From assembly GCF_046630445.1 (NCBI RefSeq), contig NC_092341.1, positions 258,212,001 through 258,276,000 on the forward strand: a stretch of DNA of 64,000 nucleotides, in the 5' to 3' direction. This stretch comes from Rutidosis leptorrhynchoides (taxonomy: Eukaryota > Streptophyta > Magnoliopsida > Asterales > Asteraceae). Shown one piece after another: positions 50,618-62,714 of the stretch. Position numbers and translations under genes: made by a program. The notes under the pieces were generated by a model. That model was not told where the DNA came from, did not search any database, and saw only the letters and a list, made by a program, of their open reading frames with translations. Positions within the stretch are counted from its first letter, which is position 1. Every line of letters begins with the position of its first letter.

Positions 50618-51919
50618 ATGAATATTGGGTTGACGTCAATACATGAAAAACCAATTATGACGATAGTTGAGGGTGTCAAGGAAAGTTGGATGACTCCATA
50701 TTTAAGGTATTTACACGACGGAGGGTTACCCATTGACAAGGCGGAAGCCAGGAGGATAAGAGTAACGACACCAATGTATGAAGTGATTAATGGCGCTCTT
50801 TATCGAAAGTCTTACAATGGTCCTCTGTTAAGGTGTTTAACCAATGATGAATCATTAAAGGTAGTCAAGGAGATGCATGAAGGAGTTTGTTCTCAACATT
50901 CCGGCTTCCGTACTGTGGCATCACAGATTATGAGGCAAGGGTATTTTTGGCCTACCCTTTATCGAGATGTTGCGGAAATCATAAAAACATGTGAGAACTG
51001 TCAGAGACATGGGACAGTTCAGCGTCTCCCAAAGTATGACTTGATACCAGTGTCATCCGCTTGGCCGTTCTACAAATGGGCGATTGATATTGTGGGACCA
51101 TTCAACACAAGCACTGGTAATGCTAAGTTCTTAGTGGAAGCAATTGATTTTTTCATAAAGTGGGTTGAGGCGAAGGACTTAGCAAAGATTACAGGAGAAA
51201 ATGTCAAAAAGTTTGTTTGGCATGATATTGTTTGCCGGTATGGGGTCCCAAATGAAATAGTCAGTGATAATGGCAAGCATTTTGCAGAAAATCCATTTCG
51301 AAGTTGGTGTGAAGAGCTGGGAATAAAGCAAAACTTTATATCTGTTGCTCATCCTCAAGCAAATGGGCAAGTGGAGGTTACCAACAAAGAAATTGTTGCT
51401 GGCATTAAGGCACGGTTAGGATTAAGTCAAACTGGTTGGGTGGACGAACTGCCAAATGTGCTATGGGTACACCGGAAAACTCCAAAGCGGAGCACAGGGG
51501 AAACACCCTTCAGTCTAGTGTATGGTACAGAAGCAGTGATACCAGCCGAAATATGTGTTCCAACACAACGCATAATGGCATTTAATATTGAAGCTAATTC
51601 TGATGCATTAAGGGAAAATCACAACTTGTTGGAGGAAAGAAGATTGATGGCCGCCATCCGGCAAGCAGATCACAAGCATAAGATGGAAAAATATTACAAC
51701 AAGAAAGTGAAACATACACAATTTGAAGTTGGTGATCTGGTGCTACGAGATAATGAGGCAAGCAGGCAAATTATATTTGGAAAGTTAGCACCAAAATGGG
51801 AAGGACCTTATAAGGTCACAAAAGTAAATCAGAACGGATCATACATGCTTGCTGCACCTTCCGACGAGCAATACGAAAGAGCTTGGAATGCAATGAATTT
51901 AAAGAAATTTTATGCGTAG
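50618..51919 (+). CDS. Tat integrase (open frame)
   Basis: 433 codons. Zinc-binding H-H-C-C at residues 90-130 (HEGVCSQHSGF ... CENCQRHG). Catalytic residues in WAIDIVGPF, IVSDNGKHF and GQVEVTNKEI are all present. C-terminal GDLVLRDNEA and APKWEGPYKVTKVNQNGSYML close the protein. The frame is complete, but the upstream pol is broken, so it could only be made by chance. Confidence 0.9.
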   Translation: MNIGLTSIHEKPIMTIVEGVKESWMTPYLRYLHDGGLPIDKAEARRIRVTTPMYEVINGALYRKSYNGPLLRCLTNDESLKVVKEMHEGVCSQHSGFRTVASQIMRQGYFWPTLYRDVAEIIKTCENCQRHGTVQRLPKYDLIPVSSAWPFYKWAIDIVGPFNTSTGNAKFLVEAIDFFIKWVEAKDLAKITGENVKKFVWHDIVCRYGVPNEIVSDNGKHFAENPFRSWCEELGIKQNFISVAHPQANGQVEVTNKEIVAGIKARLGLSQTGWVDELPNVLWVHRKTPKRSTGETPFSLVYGTEAVIPAEICVPTQRIMAFNIEANSDALRENHNLLEERRLMAAIRQADHKHKMEKYYNKKVKHTQFEVGDLVLRDNEASRQIIFGKLAPKWEGPYKVTKVNQNGSYMLAAPSDEQYERAWNAMNLKKFYA

Positions 51920-52518
51920 TACTATATGCATGGACAGCTTGATCACCTGTCAAATGCATGAGATATAGTCATAAATGTAAAAATTTCTTTTTTAAATATG
52001 AATAACAACAATTATTCTTATGGCAATATTGTTCATAAATTTTATCCGGCCAAGGATTTATTAGCCCAGGTGTCACATCGCTGTGTGTTATCCCTACCTG
52101 CAGAAAGAAAGATAACCTTTCGGTGGTAGAAGTACAATCATACTCAAAATGATTGTATCGATAGTGAGACATGTAGAACTCACTAAAGCATCAAAGCGTT
52201 AAAGCAAATCTACAAATGTCATGACACAAAACCTATATACGAAATGAATAGCAAAACAAATAACGGACCATGGCGCCCTGCAAACTAGTCGAAGGCAAAG
52301 ATAATACACAATTTTTCCTCATAATTTTCATGACGGAAAGCGTATAACGGAAAATGTTATTTCAATATTTCAAGGCATGATGTCTGCAAAGTAAAATATC
52401 AATATTATATACATTTTTAGCTCAGAAAATGTCAATAACCTAAGGTATCTTCATAGCAATAACAGCGAATAAAATATTAAAAGTTATGAAAGTTATATAT
52501 AATTGAAAGCATGATATT
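51920..52518. other. Gap between convergent Tat pol and antisense gene
   Basis: 600 bp AT-rich sequence between the integrase stop and the end of the minus-strand gene. Both transcripts would end here. No further frame or repeat seen. Confidence 0.7.
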
Positions 52519-54602
52519 TCATTCATTTTGGGGGGTATAATTTAATACATCATCAATAGTTACATCCGGATTTTTACAAAGATTTTCAAGATCAGAAAAC
52601 CTCATATTTTCCATTGAAGCACCGGCTGCATCAACTTCTGAGATAGCATTTTCATTGATCTTTGATGTAATTACCTCAGGCAGAGGATTTAGAAGTTCTG
52701 GTAGTTTTCTCTTCATAAAATTGAAAAACTTAACCGCTCAGCAGATTTCTTAAGGCGGACAAAGTCACGGATCCTGTGATATAATGCCTGACAGTTAAAA
52801 ATACGGTTAACAAGAGCAGGAATCCCAGCAATTATACGTTTTTCATTATCCTCTTTGGCTTTAAGATGTTCTTTCAGAGCATTATTATCCTTTACTAATT
52901 CTTCAATCCTGCTCAAATGTTGATTTTCTCTGAAAGATAATTCTTTCACTTGTTTACTATATTCTGCCCTCTGACTGTTGCAGTTTACATAATGCCTCTT
53001 CATTATATCATAATCCCTCTTTAAGGATGTAGCTACTTGTTCCAGCTTGGTTATTTTCTATTTTTCTACTGATAGTTCCTTACTCGTGGTAATTTCATTG
53101 CTCTGCAATTCGGATAGGCGTTGAAGATCATTTAGCCCAGAAGCAATGTTAAGAATGATGCTTTGTGCTTTAACATTCTTAGCATCTGCATCAGAAAGGT
53201 TGCTGAAAAATTGGGCTAGTGATGGACATACCATGGCATTCAAGAAATTCATGAAACCCTCGAAAGAGTATGGTGGTCCTTTTAGAAAGGAAGAAAGTAT
53301 ATTTGTATCAAGATTGGGAAGCATAATTTGTTTTTGAGAAGAACTAGTGCCAGCTTCTTGTTGAGCGGATGGTGGAGCATTTTGACCAGTTCTTCTTCTC
53401 TTGGAGTTAGTCGGAAGAGTTGCTAGCCTATTATCTTGGTGTGGTGCAGTAGCTGTTGGAGATAAAGGGAAATTATTACTTATAAACGAGTTCCAATAAG
53501 ACTCACAAGACTTCAAAGGTGGCATAATGTATAAAGAAGGGTTTGGATTATAAAATCCACCAGTACTGGGCCTAAAAGAAAACAAATTCAGGTTTTAGTT
53601 TAGTATTCTACATAATTCAGTGTTATCATTCTCATTACCCGAGGCACGACGTTCTCTAGAAGCAATTCGGTTCATACCTATGTCCATTTCTTCTTCTTCT
53701 TCTACTTCCTCCTCCCTTGCAGCATCCTTTTTAGGAAGGGGAGTGTCGTCAATAATTTTCTGTGTGGTGAAATTAAGTTGTGAATAAGATGATGACCGCA
53801 TGGCGGTAAGCGAACTAATTTATGCAAAGTTCAAAAAATCACAGTGGTTAGTTGGATAAACAAAAAGAAGCATTTTATTAGCGTACATGGCAAGAATAAG
53901 CACTTACTTTTTCTCCCAAGAAGAACACAAGCATAGCCTTGCGTGATATCCCAATCTTGGCTTACAGATGTCAATGAAAGCATATGTTCCCCATATTTGA
54001 CATCGTTGATTTGCTCAGCTTTAACTTTTTTAAATAAAGTGTTCTCTTTGCTATTTAACCTTGGAAATGTAACTGATACGGGATGAAGGTATTGACGCCA
54101 AACTCGAACAGATGAGTATTTATCAGCAATCACATCCTCGTTTATAAAAATAAAAGAATCGTGCCAATCATGATAAGGATGATCAAGTGCAGGTCTTAAA
54201 AATCCATCAACTTTGCTAAATGTGAACCAACCTTTTTCATAGGATGCTATACGCACCAGTGAACAAAATATCTGCACAGATGGCACTATTTTACTCGCAT
54301 GACAATACATCTCAAATATGAGAATTTTTCGCATAGCTGCTGGTTCGAATTGACCAACGGCGACTCCGTAAAACTAGCAAACTTTTAAGAAGAATGGCGT
54401 AAATGGAAATCGCAAACAAAAATTGAAGAACGAATGGCCATAGACAGCAACCTTGCCAGGAGGGGGTGAGCAGGCTCTAGCATTAGTTGTAGGAATTATT
54501 GGCTCAGCACCAGCTAATCTTGGAAAATGTCACAACAGTACTGCTAAGTAGTTGTCATTTACTCTGCTGTGAATCTTTGTGACATCCTTTGTTGTCGCCA
54601 TT
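52519..54602 (-). pseudogene. Antisense gene in Tat element, 'putative gypsy type transposon' family-like
   Basis: The ATG at 54602 (MATTKDVTKIHSRVNDNYLA) opens a frame that, across two stops, gives a domain I recognise as like the plant 'putative gypsy type transposon' family (VAVYGHSFFNFCLRFPFTPF, then KGWFTFSKVDG and WHDSFIFIN). GTAAGTG at 53907 may be a splice donor, but I could not place an acceptor in phase. Further left are an acidic part (EEEVEEEEEMDIG), a Ser/Pro-rich part with KRRRTG, and a coiled coil (53160-52760) crossed by a TAG at about 53057. The last segment (52716-52519) is in another frame. Transcription would oppose that of the element. Such antisense post-pol genes are known in some Tat elements; their role is unknown. 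Confidence 0.7.
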
Positions 54603-55013
54603 TAAGGTTTTAATAAAACAGGAAAGGAAGAAAGTATTGATGGTAAAAGATGAAGATTTGGGCAGAAATGTGCTTTTTAGTTCTTGAGCAAAAGTAAAAA
54701 AGTGAAGTTAAAAGGTTATGACAGTTTATATAGAGATTCATCAATGTATTTTTTATGGACATGATCGTGACACGTGTATGGGCAAGTTTAAAAGTGGGAT
54801 ATGAAGAAACGCTTTTTACAGCTGGTGGCACGTGAAGAATCTCAACCATTTAAAAGTAATCATCACAATGTCAGTAAAATTTGTCTGTCATCATTATCAA
54901 TAATGTTTTCCCTGATGCAAATGGCAAATGTGAAGACTTGTTTGGCATGCGTTGGCAGAAGTTTAACAACTTAATCCTTTTTTAAAAGCTTAAGTCATTA
55001 AAGTGGGGGGACT
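54603..55013 (-). promoter_or_regulatory. Probable promoter of the antisense gene in Tat element
   Basis: CTATATAAAC on the minus strand (TATA core 54732-54725) lies about 125 bp before the ATG at 54602, a normal plant 5' UTR length. The PPT AAAGTGGGGGGA (55000-55011) and the 3' LTR follow on the + side. Confidence 0.5.
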
Positions 55014-55590
55014 TAATGGTGTATCCTATCATATACAAGCATAAAGGTATAATATTCGCATGAAAATAGCATCAGGAACACTGAGAACAATGGTTTTGTG
55101 AAACTATCCGTCAAGCGTTCTCCGCTGTGCAGGCTGCTTCCGTCATGCGTAAGCCCTAAAGGCCGCCTAGCGCTTAAGTCCTGACCGGAGAGCGTCTCAT
55201 TCAGCATAAATTTCGGATCATAAATAATAGAACGTATCATCATCTGACACGTGTCCCCGAACAATCAGGTGGATCTATCACTATAAATAGACCCCTTGGG
55301 TCGTCATTTTACTCATTCAGACCTTCTGACAACTTTTGAGCAGAGATTTCACCTTTCTCTCTCACATAGTACTTTCTCTCACTAGAAGTCATCCGGCTAG
55401 TAGCTCAGCGCTCAGCGGACAAAAGATTGATTAAGCCACCCCACAAGTTTATATACTTGTGAACCGGGTCTGCAGGAGTTATTTCCCGAGAGTAAACATC
55501 AATCGGCAACACTCTCCCATTCTTAGTTAGATACTTCTAGCATTGTGCTGATACACTAAGCCTTACCTCATAAGGAAATAGGTATCAACA
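55014..55590 (+). repeat. 3' LTR of Tat element
   Basis: 577 bp, same length as the 5' LTR, with a small number of substitutions. Preceded by the purine tract AAAGTGGGGGGA and followed by ATATTTAAT of the host LTR. Confidence 0.88.
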
Positions 55591-55614
55591 ATATTTAATT
55601 AATGCATTTCAAAT

Positions 55615-55676
<62 letters not shown>

Positions 55677-55854
55677 TCACACATATATCTATTTACAAAC
55701 AATTGTTCGTGAATCGTCAAGAGCAGTCGAAGGTCAATTGAATATATGAAATTGTTCAAAAATTATGAGATTCAATTAAATAGACTTTGCTTATCATGTC
55801 GAAACCATATAAGAATAAAATTTAAATTTGGTCGGAAATTTCTGGGTCGTCACA

Positions 55855-57250
55855 TCGAGTTGCCTAACTGCTGATCCTACTACTGAAAGTCATACTGGTC
55901 AACCAGTAAGTGCAGACGAACCAGTAAATCCTGACTCTGGTAACTCTAAAGTGACTCCTGCTGGTTAACCAACAGCAGCAGACAAACCAGTAACTTCTCA
56001 CACTGATAATTAAAAATCCAAAGGCAAAGCAGTAAATCACGTTAATGGTACTGGTTCCAAGCCAAAAGTTGCCTATAAGGGAAAAGCTAAAATAGTAGAG
56101 TCAAGTACTGAGACATCTATCGCTGAGATACTGACTGTTAAGCTCGACCAGCTGCTACTGGCCGTCACTCATAGCCAGCAGCAGAACCAGTCACCCGGTA
56201 CATCTACTGCCAACCAGCTACCGAGACCAAAAGTGAGAAAATGCTAAAAATGTGGTAGCAAAGCTCACTTGTCCAACCAGTGTAGTCAAACTATGAACCT
56301 CAAAGCTGCTACCCCTCAAACTAATCAAGCAGCAAGGAAGAAAGCATCGAAGATGACTCTTCCAGAACCCATCCTTGGATGGGTTCCCAAAAAGAACTAA
56401 TCTCTTAGCTAATATGTAGGGCATTCAAAACAAGCAAATCTGGTATCTCGATAGTGGTTGTTCGAGACATATGATCGGATGTAAATCCCTGCTAATGGAC
56501 TATCAAGAAAAGGATGATCCAGACGTTTCTTATGGAGATAATTTGTTCGGTTACACAAAGGGTTTTGGTACTTTAACAAATGGGAATGTTACATTCTCAA
56601 ATGTGGCATATGTCGTTGGGCTTAAACACAACTTACTCAACATAAGCCAACTGACAAGCAAAAGTAAGATAGTCCAATTCAGAAGAAAAATTGGCACTAT
56701 CTTTGATAAGACAGGGAAGCCACTGCTGACAGCAAAAAGACATGAGAACATGTATCAAATTGACATGAACACAATAGTCACAACAACATATACTTGTTTT
56801 TATTCAAAGGCAATAGACAACCTCAAGTGGTTATGGCACAAGAGACTCTTACATCTCAACTTTAAAGATATTCACAAACTATCTAGTAAAATTTTGGTAT
56901 CTGGGCTACCCACCATGTCTTATGTAAAGGACAGATTGTGTCATGGTTGTGAAAAAGGGAAGCATTACCATGCCTCATTCAAGTCAAAGCAGATTTCATC
57001 TGTTGAGAAACCATTTCTCCTACTTCATATGGATCTTTTTGGTCCTGTTAATGTAGCCATCTACAGTGAGAAAAAGTATACACTGGTTATTATTGATGAA
57101 TATTCTAGATACACTTAAGTATTCTTTTTGAAACAAAAGAGTGAAGCTGCTGATGAAATTATCAATTTTATCAAGAGGATGGAATTATTGAATGGGAAAC
57201 TGGTGAAGCAGCTAAAAAGTGATCATGTTACATAATTCAAAAATGCAACA
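55855..57250 (+). pseudogene. SIRE-like copia gag end, protease and integrase start
   Basis: Continues the gag cut at 35191. A second knuckle lies at 56242-56283 (C-x2-C-x4-H-x4-C, with a TAA inside it). Protease has WYLDSGCSRHM with the active DSG at 56450-56458. The pre-integrase zinc motif follows (LWHKRLLHLN ... CHGCEKGK, about 56830-56960), then the integrase core with its first Asp in HMDLFGPV. TAA at 57116-57118 and about 57233 break the core; the second Asp site reads KSDHVT where SDHGTEF is usual. Confidence 0.88.
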
Positions 57251-58758
57251 TTGGAAGAATTTTGTGCCGATAAAGGTATTTCACAAAACGTTTCTGCTGT
57301 GACAACACCACAACAAAATGGTGTTGCAGAAAGAAGAAACAGAACTCTCATTGAAGCAGCAAGATCTATGTTAGCTGAGTCTGGGTTGAATAATTCATAC
57401 TGGGCAGAAGCTGTGAATACTGCATGTTTTCCCCAGAATAGATCTTTAATAGTGAAGAGACATCAGAAAACTTCTTATGAAGTTCTCAAAGGAAGAAGAC
57501 ACTCAATTTCATTTCTTCATGTATTTGGCACTCCCTGTTTCATTCTAAACAATAGGGACCAGCTTGGTAAGTTTGATTCTAAAGCTGATGAAGGTATATT
57601 TCTTAGATATTCCAATATGTCAAAGGCATATATGGTTTTCAACAAGAGAAGAAGCTGTTTTGAAGAATCCATTAATGTCACTTTTGATGAAACTATCCCC
57701 ACTTCATCCTCTGGTCAAGAAGATGAAGAGTTACTATTTGAAGAGCCTACTCAGCAAGCTCTTGATGTTGAAGAAGAACCAGCATCAACTCCCTCACCAA
57801 TCCCTGTTGTTGGGTTCTCTGATGATGAGATTGAACACTCTATTCCATCTGTGTCTAAACCTAGTGGACCTACTGGCTCTACTAAAATATTACAACTTGA
57901 TCATAGGTCTACTGATTCTGAAAGATCACAAGTTGGTACTGGTTCCATGAATAATGAACAACTATTTTCTACTACTGCTCATACTTCTAAACCAACTGAT
58001 GATCAAGATGCCGTGTGTTCTACGACAAGCTCACCTGTTCATAACACTAGATGGACAAAGGAACATCTAATTGAGCAGATTATTAGTAATCTGGCTAGTG
58101 GTGTTAAGACAAGGAGACACGCAACCAGCAATTTTTGTATGCATGTAAACTTTATGTCTACTATTGAACCTACATGTCCTGAAGAAGCAATGAAAGATCC
58201 TAGCTGTGCAGGAGCTATGCAAGAAGAGATCTCCCAGTTTAATAGGAATAAAGTTTGGACATTGGTACCTAAACCTGATGATGAATCAAAGAAGATCATT
58301 GGTACCAAGTGGATTTTTAAGAATAAGATGGATGAAGATGGGATTGTGGTCAGAAACAAAGCTAGATTGGTAGCTCAGGGTTTCAGACAAGAAGAAGGAT
58401 TGGATTATGGAGAGACATATGCACTAGTGGCTAGGATGAAAGCTATCAGATTATTCTTGGCATATGCTGCTAAGATGAACTTTAGGGTATTCAAGATGGA
58501 TGTTAAGTCTGCATTTCTAAATGGGAAGCTGCAAGAAGAAGTCTATGTCAAACAGCCTCCTGGTTTTGCAAGCAATAAATATCCAGACCATGTCTACAAG
58601 TTAGACAAAGCTATATATGGCCTAAAACAGGCACCAAGAGCATGGTATGAGACACTTTATGTGTATATCACTGGTTTAGGTTTTAAAGTTGGAACAGTTG
58701 ATACCACTCTATTCTCAAAGGAGATAGACGGTGATCTCTTGCTGGTACAGATATATAT
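57251..58758 (+). pseudogene. pol: Copia integrase end and reverse transcriptase
   Basis: In the same frame as the preceding part. The integrase Glu is in NGVAERRNRTLIEAARSML. The linker has FGTPCFILNNRDQLGKFDSK and GIFLRYSNMSKAYMVFNKR, typical of SIRE-like elements, followed by an acidic spacer. RT begins near 58250 (WTLVPKP, KWIFKNKMDEDG, ARLVAQGF, KMDVKSAFLNG, YGLKQAPRAWY) and loses frame just before the catalytic motif at about 58755. Confidence 0.9.
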
Positions 58759-59651
58759 GTGGATGATATTATTTATGGTTCTAAAAATGAAAAACATTGT
58801 CAAGAGTTTTCAAAACTTATGTCAAAGACATATGAAATGAGTTTACAAAGAGATTTGCAATATTTCTTAGGATCGCAAATTAAACAACTTGATGATGAGA
58901 TTTTTATAAGTCAAGATAAATATATCAATGATATGTTAAAGAAATTTGGTCTGACCTGTTTATCACTGAAGGTGAACCAGTCAATATCACTGAATATAAA
59001 GGTATGATTGGGTTCCTACTTTATCTCACAGCCAGCAGACCAGATATTATGTTTGCCATATGTCTCTGTGCTAGATATCAAGCTGATCCTAAAGAGTCAC
59101 ACTTACTGGCAGTAAAGAGGATAGTTAGGTATCTGAAAGGTACTGCCAAACGTGGTCTTTGGTATCCCAAAGACCTGGATTTTGAACTAATTGGGTATTC
59201 AGATGCTGATTTTGAAGGATGTAAAATAGACAGGAAAAGTACTACTGGTGGTTGCCAGTTACTGGGAGGTAGGTTAGTCAGCTGGACGAGCAAAAAGTAA
59301 AATACTGTATCCACATCTACTGCTGAGGCAGAATATGTTTTTGCTTGGAGCTGTACTGCTCAAGTACTGTGGATACAAAGCCAGCTGATGGACTATGGTG
59401 TTCATGTTACAAAAACTCCAATCTACTGTAATAACACCAGTGCAATTTCCATTACCAACAATCCTGTGATGCATTCAAGGATAAAGCACATTGATGTTTG
59501 ATATCACTTCATAAGGGATCACGTTCAAAAAGGAGATGTGGAGCTTCACTTCATTTCAACAGATCAACAGTTGGCAGATCTTTTCATAAAGCCCTTAGAT
59601 GAGAAAGGTTTTAACTATCTCATCTCTGAGCTGGGTATGCTTGAACTCTAA
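58759..59651 (+). pseudogene. pol: Copia RT end and RNase H
   Basis: YVDDIIYGS follows in the next frame, then another shift near 58965. RNase H has SRPDIMFAICLCARYQ, GYSDADFEGCKIDRKSTTGGC and, after a TAA at 59298-59300, STAEAEYV, NNTSAISITNNPVMHSRIKH and QLADLFIKPL. The pol stop is TAA at 59649-59651. Confidence 0.9.
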
Positions 59652-60013
59652 AATAAAAGACAACATTGTTGGTGTGCTGGTTCTACAGCATATAGGGTAA
59701 ACCAGTGAGGCATAAATCTTTACTTACTGCCTATATGCCAAACAATCAGCATAACAAGGTCTTTTATGTCATGGTTACATAATGTACACAATGAAGTAAT
59801 AAATAGCTCTCAACATTAAAATGATACCTTAAAACTGAAACTCATTTAATCTCAATGATTTAAATTGAATACACGACATATTAAATATAAATAGAATTTT
59901 TGTATTTACTACAAACGTTATTTTGTGGTCTTTAACTTCAATTTTTGAATTAAAACCTACTGCATTTAATGCATAATGGGAGTGATGAGTGTTCAAGCCG
60001 CTTAAACGTCATG
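59652..60013. other. Gap between copia pol and antisense gene
   Basis: 360 bp without a frame of note. No polypurine tract and no match to the left LTR, so the element does not end here. Confidence 0.65.
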
Positions 60014-62714
60014 TCAACATTCCGTGTCCCCTCGAAAACATGCCAGTCTGTCAACATTCCCTATCTTGTACTCATATCTGAGTTTTCTTTGAAACCAATA
60101 GGAAAGGTCACTATTTTTAGCGTTCAACATCTTCAGCTTAGAAAGTTGTATAATCTCGAAATAAGGTAGAGTTTTGAAGTGGCTAGGACGTGCCATATAA
60201 TCAACTCCTCCTTCCCTCTTGATAGCAAAGCAATTAATCTCCTTGAAGTAACCCCAGCTTAGTATTTTACCCTTGGAATACTTCTTGGTTCTCTTTCCTT
60301 TCTCATAGAAACTAACAAACTTCGGCTCGAGCTCTGGCTTATCTACTTGATCAGGGTTAACAACGTTCTGTCTCCACCAATTCTGGCGATCTTTGTCTTC
60401 CTTAACATTTCTGTTTACCTTAACCCTATCACGTACGAACCATTCCTAAATTTCATTCCATCCCTCGGCCTTGGCTTGTTCGGCTTGGAGTATTTTCTTT
60501 TTCAACTCAGTTTCTTTTCTTCTTTTCTCCACGAGCAGTTTCTCATGATGGATCTTCTTGTTTCTTTCAATTAAAACATCAACATCTTTCACTTGTTCTT
60601 TGTATACCTTCCTTGCTTTTTCCAAATCTTCTAAGTTCTTTCTTTTCACATCACTACTCAAATTGAAAAAGTCACTTAAAGTATTGAGTGATGGATTTGA
60701 GTATGGTGCAAGCGAAGGAATAACAATCTCAACTTCTTCTTCTTGGTCTTCTTCATTATCAGATTCTGTTACAAGTTCATCCTCAGATTCAATAATCACA
60801 TCCTCTTTAACACTTTCCTTACCAACAGAATCCTCACTCTTCTCATCAGCAAACAAATTATCAAAATCGCTTAAGTTGATATTTTGGATTGATTCGAGAG
60901 GGATTTCATCAGCTGGCTCTTCTTGTGGAGCCTTGCATTCAGCTTCAACTGACTCTGCATTCTCTGTATCGATTTCACTGTCATATGCCAGAGCAGCAAG
61001 CTGTTCCAATGGAAAATTACTTGGTGGAACGTCCCCCTTTTCTGCATCATTAAAAACATTTGAATAATTCATATAATATTCAGCAGTAAAGACCTCACCG
61101 TATTCATTAAAGCTTCCAATAGGTATCACTAACGATATCTTAAAAGACGTACCTCCAGTTCCAGCATCTTCTTCTTCATCTCTTTCATCACCTTCTCCCA
61201 AATCAGAAGAATAATCTTCTCCTTTCTCCGTTATCAACTTGGTTTTACCCGTGGTAAGCTGTTCGATTCTTTCATTCAACTTCTTCATCTTCTCCCTATT
61301 CTCACTCTTAATCACCGAAAACTTCTTCTTCAATTTATCTATTCTTTCCTTCTGACGGTCCAGTCTATCAGATAACCTCTTGTTCTCTTCCACCAATGAA
61401 TCAATCTTAGCATTACTGATCTTCTTCTCCTCAGTATCTTGATTCTCCAGATTGGTTATTTTTGTGATCAATGACATCAACAAATTTTGCTGTGTCTTGT
61501 ATTCATCTGACGTGACTTGAGGGGTTGTTGTTGCAGGTTTAGGTGAGGTAACAGCAGCTCTTGCATCCTTCATGAACCCGGATGGTTTCCTCTGAGCCTG
61601 TTGTTTTGAACCTCCCTGTGATGATTTCTGGGGTGAATCATAAGAATACTTCGTTCTTTTCTCCTTCTTTTTCAGTTGCTCTGCGGGCATAGGATCCTTT
61701 CCTTTCCTCTTCCTTTGAATCAAACTGGTATCCTCCTCAGTTGCTTCATTATCACCCTAGATAATCTCATCATGAACATTACCTCCTCCTTGAGCATTAC
61801 TAGTAGCTTTCTGATTATCACCTTGACCTTCTTCCTCATCAGTAGCTTCATAGTTAAAGTCGGAATTATCATTTCTCCTCGCATTACCTGCTGGACATCG
61901 ATAGTTCTCCTTGATAAGATGACAAATAAGCTTCCTATTAAAGTCAGGCTTTAAATCCTCATTCCTTGTCTCTTCCATTCTTCGGAAAGTAATTGGAGTC
62001 ATCGGTAAAAGGTGGATAATATCCTCTTCAAGCTTAGGTAAATCAGGTGCAGCATCATTAATGATCAATTGTAGAAAACGGGCGTATATCAGATACTTCT
62101 GGGAAGAACTGAAGTGGTTTGCCTTTAAATAGTAGAAAACAAAACCCGAAAAATCGTATGGAGCCTTGTGAACAAGTGCCACAAACATACTCTGCACTTT
62201 CTCGTTCAGCTTATCAAAACCCGATTTGCGTCCACTCAAGCAATGCATGATCACATGAGCAAGATATCTAAACTGTGGTGGCAGACATGTCTTCACCAGC
62301 ACAGATTTGCCGCCAATGTTACCAGAATAAGCACATCTTCTGAAACAACCATGGATTCGTTCTCTACTGATAGTCATATGGGAGCAGTTCTCGTCATTGA
62401 AACCCAAAATCCTTCTAATCACATCTTTAGAAACAGTAATATCATGACCTTGAATCTTACTAACAAGCTTATCTTCATCAACATCCAACACAGCATTTCT
62501 CCAGAACTCTCTTAAGAAACTCGACAATCTCCTTAAAGTGAGAACCTTTTTTAAGAGTAGTATCATAAAGAGCGACTTGATTATTCAGTTTGCCCATTTC
62601 TAACGGAATCTCTTGTTGAGCAGGTGGATTGATAGGATTAGCTTGTGGATTAATTTGTTGCTCCCCCTGTCCTTCAATGTTAACAACTGGAACGTTTACT
62701 TGTTGTTCTGCCAT
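60014..62714 (-). pseudogene. Antisense gene after copia pol
   Basis: ATG at 62714 (MAEQQVNVPVVNIEGQGEQQ). Frame shifts near 62530; the main frame then runs to 60014 with only two stops (TAG at 61759-61757 and 60448-60446), so about 890 codons in all. N-terminal helical domain with VIRRILGFNDE, FRYLAHVIMHCLSGRKSG and YARFLQLIIND, then an acidic linker, a basic stretch (RKRKGKDPMPAEQLKKKEKR), a long coiled coil (about 61480-61240), an acidic region, a second coiled coil (60640-60480) and a C-terminal domain (MARPSHFKTLPYFEIIQLSK). I have seen related proteins annotated in Asteraceae genomes without known function. It opposes pol and has its own promoter-like region. Confidence 0.65.

Larger units (their letters stand above)
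47464..55590 (+). mobile_element. Tat-type Ty3/gypsy retrotransposon, gag-less (element 5)
   Basis: 8.1 kb with 577-bp LTRs at 47464-48040 and 55014-55590. Contains protease, RT, RNase H, a second RNase H-like domain and integrase on the + strand, then a gene on the minus strand. The double RNase H and the antisense post-pol gene fit the Tat lineage. Gag is missing apart from possibly its first codons. ATATT flanks both ends (47459-47463, 55591-55595) if the LTR starts TAATGG. Confidence 0.88.

Noticed and set aside
53566-53638. Possible small intron in the Tat antisense gene (GTAATG to TTTTAG)
   Set aside because: Joining these sites breaks the frame, whereas reading straight through keeps it with a single stop.
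57564-57950. Leu-rich 128-codon frame overlapping copia pol
   Set aside because: Out-of-frame shadow of the integrase-RT linker, which has clear conserved motifs in its own frame.
59667-59720. TGTTGGTGTGCTGG as start of the copia 3' LTR
   Set aside because: No matching sequence in the left LTR region (32257-32713) and no purine tract before it.
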